Part shown: piece by piece, positions 62,575 through 64,000 of the stretch
How the letters are laid out: each line of letters begins with the position of its first letter
How positions within the stretch are numbered: position 1 is the stretch's first letter
NCBI GenBank assembly: GCA_905233685.1
Contig: CAJOEZ010000007.1
Location: 26,083-90,082 of the forward strand
Source of the DNA: an uncultured Bacteroidales bacterium
GTDB taxonomy: Bacteria > Bacteroidota > Bacteroidia > Bacteroidales > F082
Direction of reading: 5' to 3'
Length of the DNA stretch: 64,000 nucleotides
Made by a program: the position numbers and the translations under genes
Notes under the pieces: generated by a model
Database searches by the model: none
What the model was told of the DNA's origin: nothing
Seen by the model: the letters and a program-made list of their open reading frames with translations, nothing else

Positions 62575-62582
62575 TACTTTTG
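62575..62582 (+). promoter_or_regulatory. -7 element TACTTTTG of the prolyl oligopeptidase gene
   Basis: Exact TAnnTTTG match, 28 bases before the ATG at 62610. Confidence 0.68.
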
Positions 62583-62609
62583 TCCCCAACAATCTTAATT
62601 CAACCAATA

Positions 62610-64000
62610 ATGAAAAAACTCACCTTATTAGTTATGGGCACAATCACCCTGTTTGGCTGCAACCAGCCGCAGCCTGCTGAACGCTATAACGTCAAGGCTT
62701 ATCCCGAGACGAGAAAAGACACCACCGTTGTTGACGACTACTTCGGCACGAAGGTCGCCGACCCCTACCGTTGGCTCGAAAACGACACCTCCGTCGAGAC
62801 CGCCAATTGGGTCAAGGCGCAGAACGAAGTCACCCAGGACTACCTGAGCCACATCCCTTTCCGCAACGCCATCAAGGACCGCTTGACACAAATCGTCAAC
62901 TATGAGCGCTACAGCATGCCCTCGAAGGAACACGGCCGCTACATCTACTCGAAGAATGACGGCCTGCAGAACCAAAGCGTCATCTACATGCAGGAGACGC
63001 TCGACGGCGAGCCTGCCGTCCTTTTAGACCCCAACAAACTCTCCGACGACGGCACCGTCTCGTTAGGTGGCATCAGCTTCTCCAACGACGGCAAATACAT
63101 GGCCTACACCATCCAACGCAGTGGCTCCGACTGGGTTGAGATCTACGTGAAGGATATGGCCACCCTCGAACTCCTCCCCGACCACATCGAATGGGCCAAG
63201 TTCACGGGCGCATCGTGGTACAAGGACGGCTTCTTCTATGCCGCCTACGACCGCCCTGAAGCCGGCAAAGAGTTCAGCAATGTCAACGAAAACCACAAGA
63301 TCTATTACCACAAACTCGGCACGCCGCAGGAAAAGGACGAACTCTTCTACTCCAATCCCGCCCAACCGCGCTATTTCCACCAGGTCGACCTCACAGAGGA
63401 TGAGCATTACATGTTCCTCTTCGAAAGCGGTCAAGGCGCAGGCAGCACGTTGTGGATCCGTGACATGCAAGACCCGAAGGGTAAGTTTGTGCAGATTGCC
63501 GACGACATGGACTACCAATATGGTCCCATCGATGTCATCAACGACACCTTGTATATCTTCACCAATTACAACGCGCCCAAGGGCCGCATCTGTCGCGTGT
63601 CGGCCAAGACCCCGCAGATGGAGAACTGGGTGGATGTGATTCCCGAAAACGAGAATGTCATCGCTGGCATTAGCCTCGCCAAGGGCAAGATGATCGTTAC
63701 CTACGACCAAGACGCCTCCAACCACGCCTATGTCTACACTATGGACGGCAAGCAACTCCACGAAATCGCCCTGCCGACCTACGGCGCCGTCGGTTTCAGC
63801 AGCAAATACGAGGAGCCCGAGGTGTTCTACGCCTTCACCTCCTTCGCCTTCCCGACCACGATTTACCAATATAACATTGACGACAACACCTCGACGGTGT
63901 TCCGTGCTCCCGCCATCGACTTCAAGTCGGACGACTTCGTCACCGAACAGGTCTTCGTCACCTCGAAGGACGGCACCAAGGTCCCGATGTTCCTGACCTA
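62610..64000 (+). CDS. Prolyl oligopeptidase (S9A), lipoprotein, 3'-truncated
   Basis: Serine peptidase cleaving after proline in oligopeptides, predicted on the periplasmic face (lipobox TLFGCNQ). 463 residues are visible before the window ends. They cover the N-terminal linker (VVDDYFGTKVADPYRWLEND, the classical S9A start), the beta-propeller (SFSNDGKYMAYTIQRSGSDW, ISLAKGKMIVTYDQDASNHA) and the re-entry into the catalytic domain (VTEQVFVTSKDGTKVPMFLT). The Ser-Asp-His catalytic residues lie beyond base 64000. A normal enzyme is ~700 residues, so about a third is missing. Confidence 0.93.
   Translation, partial: MKKLTLLVMGTITLFGCNQPQPAERYNVKAYPETRKDTTVVDDYFGTKVADPYRWLENDTSVETANWVKAQNEVTQDYLSHIPFRNAIKDRLTQIVNYERYSMPSKEHGRYIYSKNDGLQNQSVIYMQETLDGEPAVLLDPNKLSDDGTVSLGGISFSNDGKYMAYTIQRSGSDWVEIYVKDMATLELLPDHIEWAKFTGASWYKDGFFYAAYDRPEAGKEFSNVNENHKIYYHKLGTPQEKDELFYSNPAQPRYFHQVDLTEDEHYMFLFESGQGAGSTLWIRDMQDPKGKFVQIADDMDYQYGPIDVINDTLYIFTNYNAPKGRICRVSAKTPQMENWVDVIPENENVIAGISLAKGKMIVTYDQDASNHAYVYTMDGKQLHEIALPTYGAVGFSSKYEEPEVFYAFTSFAFPTTIYQYNIDDNTSTVFRAPAIDFKSDDFVTEQVFVTSKDGTKVPMFLT

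Overview
The window is chromosomal DNA of a member of the Bacteroidota, most likely an uncultured Bacteroidales. The evidence is the repeated Bacteroidota-type promoter element TAnnTTTG just upstream of genes, scarce Shine-Dalgarno sites, several exported proteins ending in a type IX secretion (T9SS) type-A sorting domain, many lipoproteins, and family types typical of the phylum (BspA-like LRR protein, DUF2027-Smr, DUF4421, PepSY-like proteins, FISUMP-like domain). No ribosomal RNA, integrase, transposase or CRISPR array was seen.

Layout. 1-7.1 kb: the 3' part of an RND efflux permease, a GNAT acetyltransferase, a histidine phosphatase divergent from an esterase-like hydrolase, and a GT4 glycosyltransferase. 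7.1-12 kb: a 1603-residue protein that looks like TamB fused to an Omp85-type barrel. 12-19.3 kb: xylA, a small anchored protein, a second GNAT, a BspA-like T9SS cargo, a glutathione peroxidase with a DUF362 lipoprotein, and a DUF4421 protein. 19.3-19.7 kb: RNase P RNA. 19.7-25.5 kb: a small lipoprotein, then three tandem paralogous T9SS cargo genes and the ghost 5' end of a fourth. 25.7-35.8 kb: a TPR/HTH regulator, prmC, leuS with a large insertion, a DMT transporter, an IMPACT-family protein, dnaA, an RsmI-like methyltransferase and a free methionine-R-sulfoxide reductase. 35.8-39.8 kb: a cysteine-less OxyR-like regulator divergent from trkH, then a DUF389 protein. 39.86-44.2 kb: tRNA-Arg(CCG), an OmpR/histidine-kinase pair and three PepSY-like exported proteins behind an 11-bp phased direct repeat. 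44.3-50.2 kb: a frameshifted Cys-rich small gene at a (GATA)4 tract, a DUF2027-Smr protein, an MbnP-like/MbnH-like pair, a radical-SAM protein, a SpoU methyltransferase and a HAD phosphatase. 50.1-55.2 kb: a 1690-residue lipoprotein of repeated Fn3-like domains ending in a FISUMP-like domain. 55.3-58.6 kb: a flippase and parE. 58.6-62.5 kb: a frameshifted AlbA_2 regulator and an AT-rich three-gene cassette. 62.6 kb to the end: the start of a prolyl oligopeptidase.

The most notable signals are: (a) a possible PD-(D/E)XK-like domain inserted in leucyl-tRNA synthetase; (b) small palindromic elements inserted in frame in the radical-SAM gene (one nested in another) and in prmC, with a different repeat in parE; (c) the TamB-barrel fusion; (d) a tetranucleotide tract whose loss of one unit would restore a small exported Cys-rich protein; (e) a two-component system next to a PepSY-protein locus with a plausible OmpR-type operator; (f) an OxyR homologue lacking both redox cysteines. 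All assignments come from reading the sequence; no database search was run.
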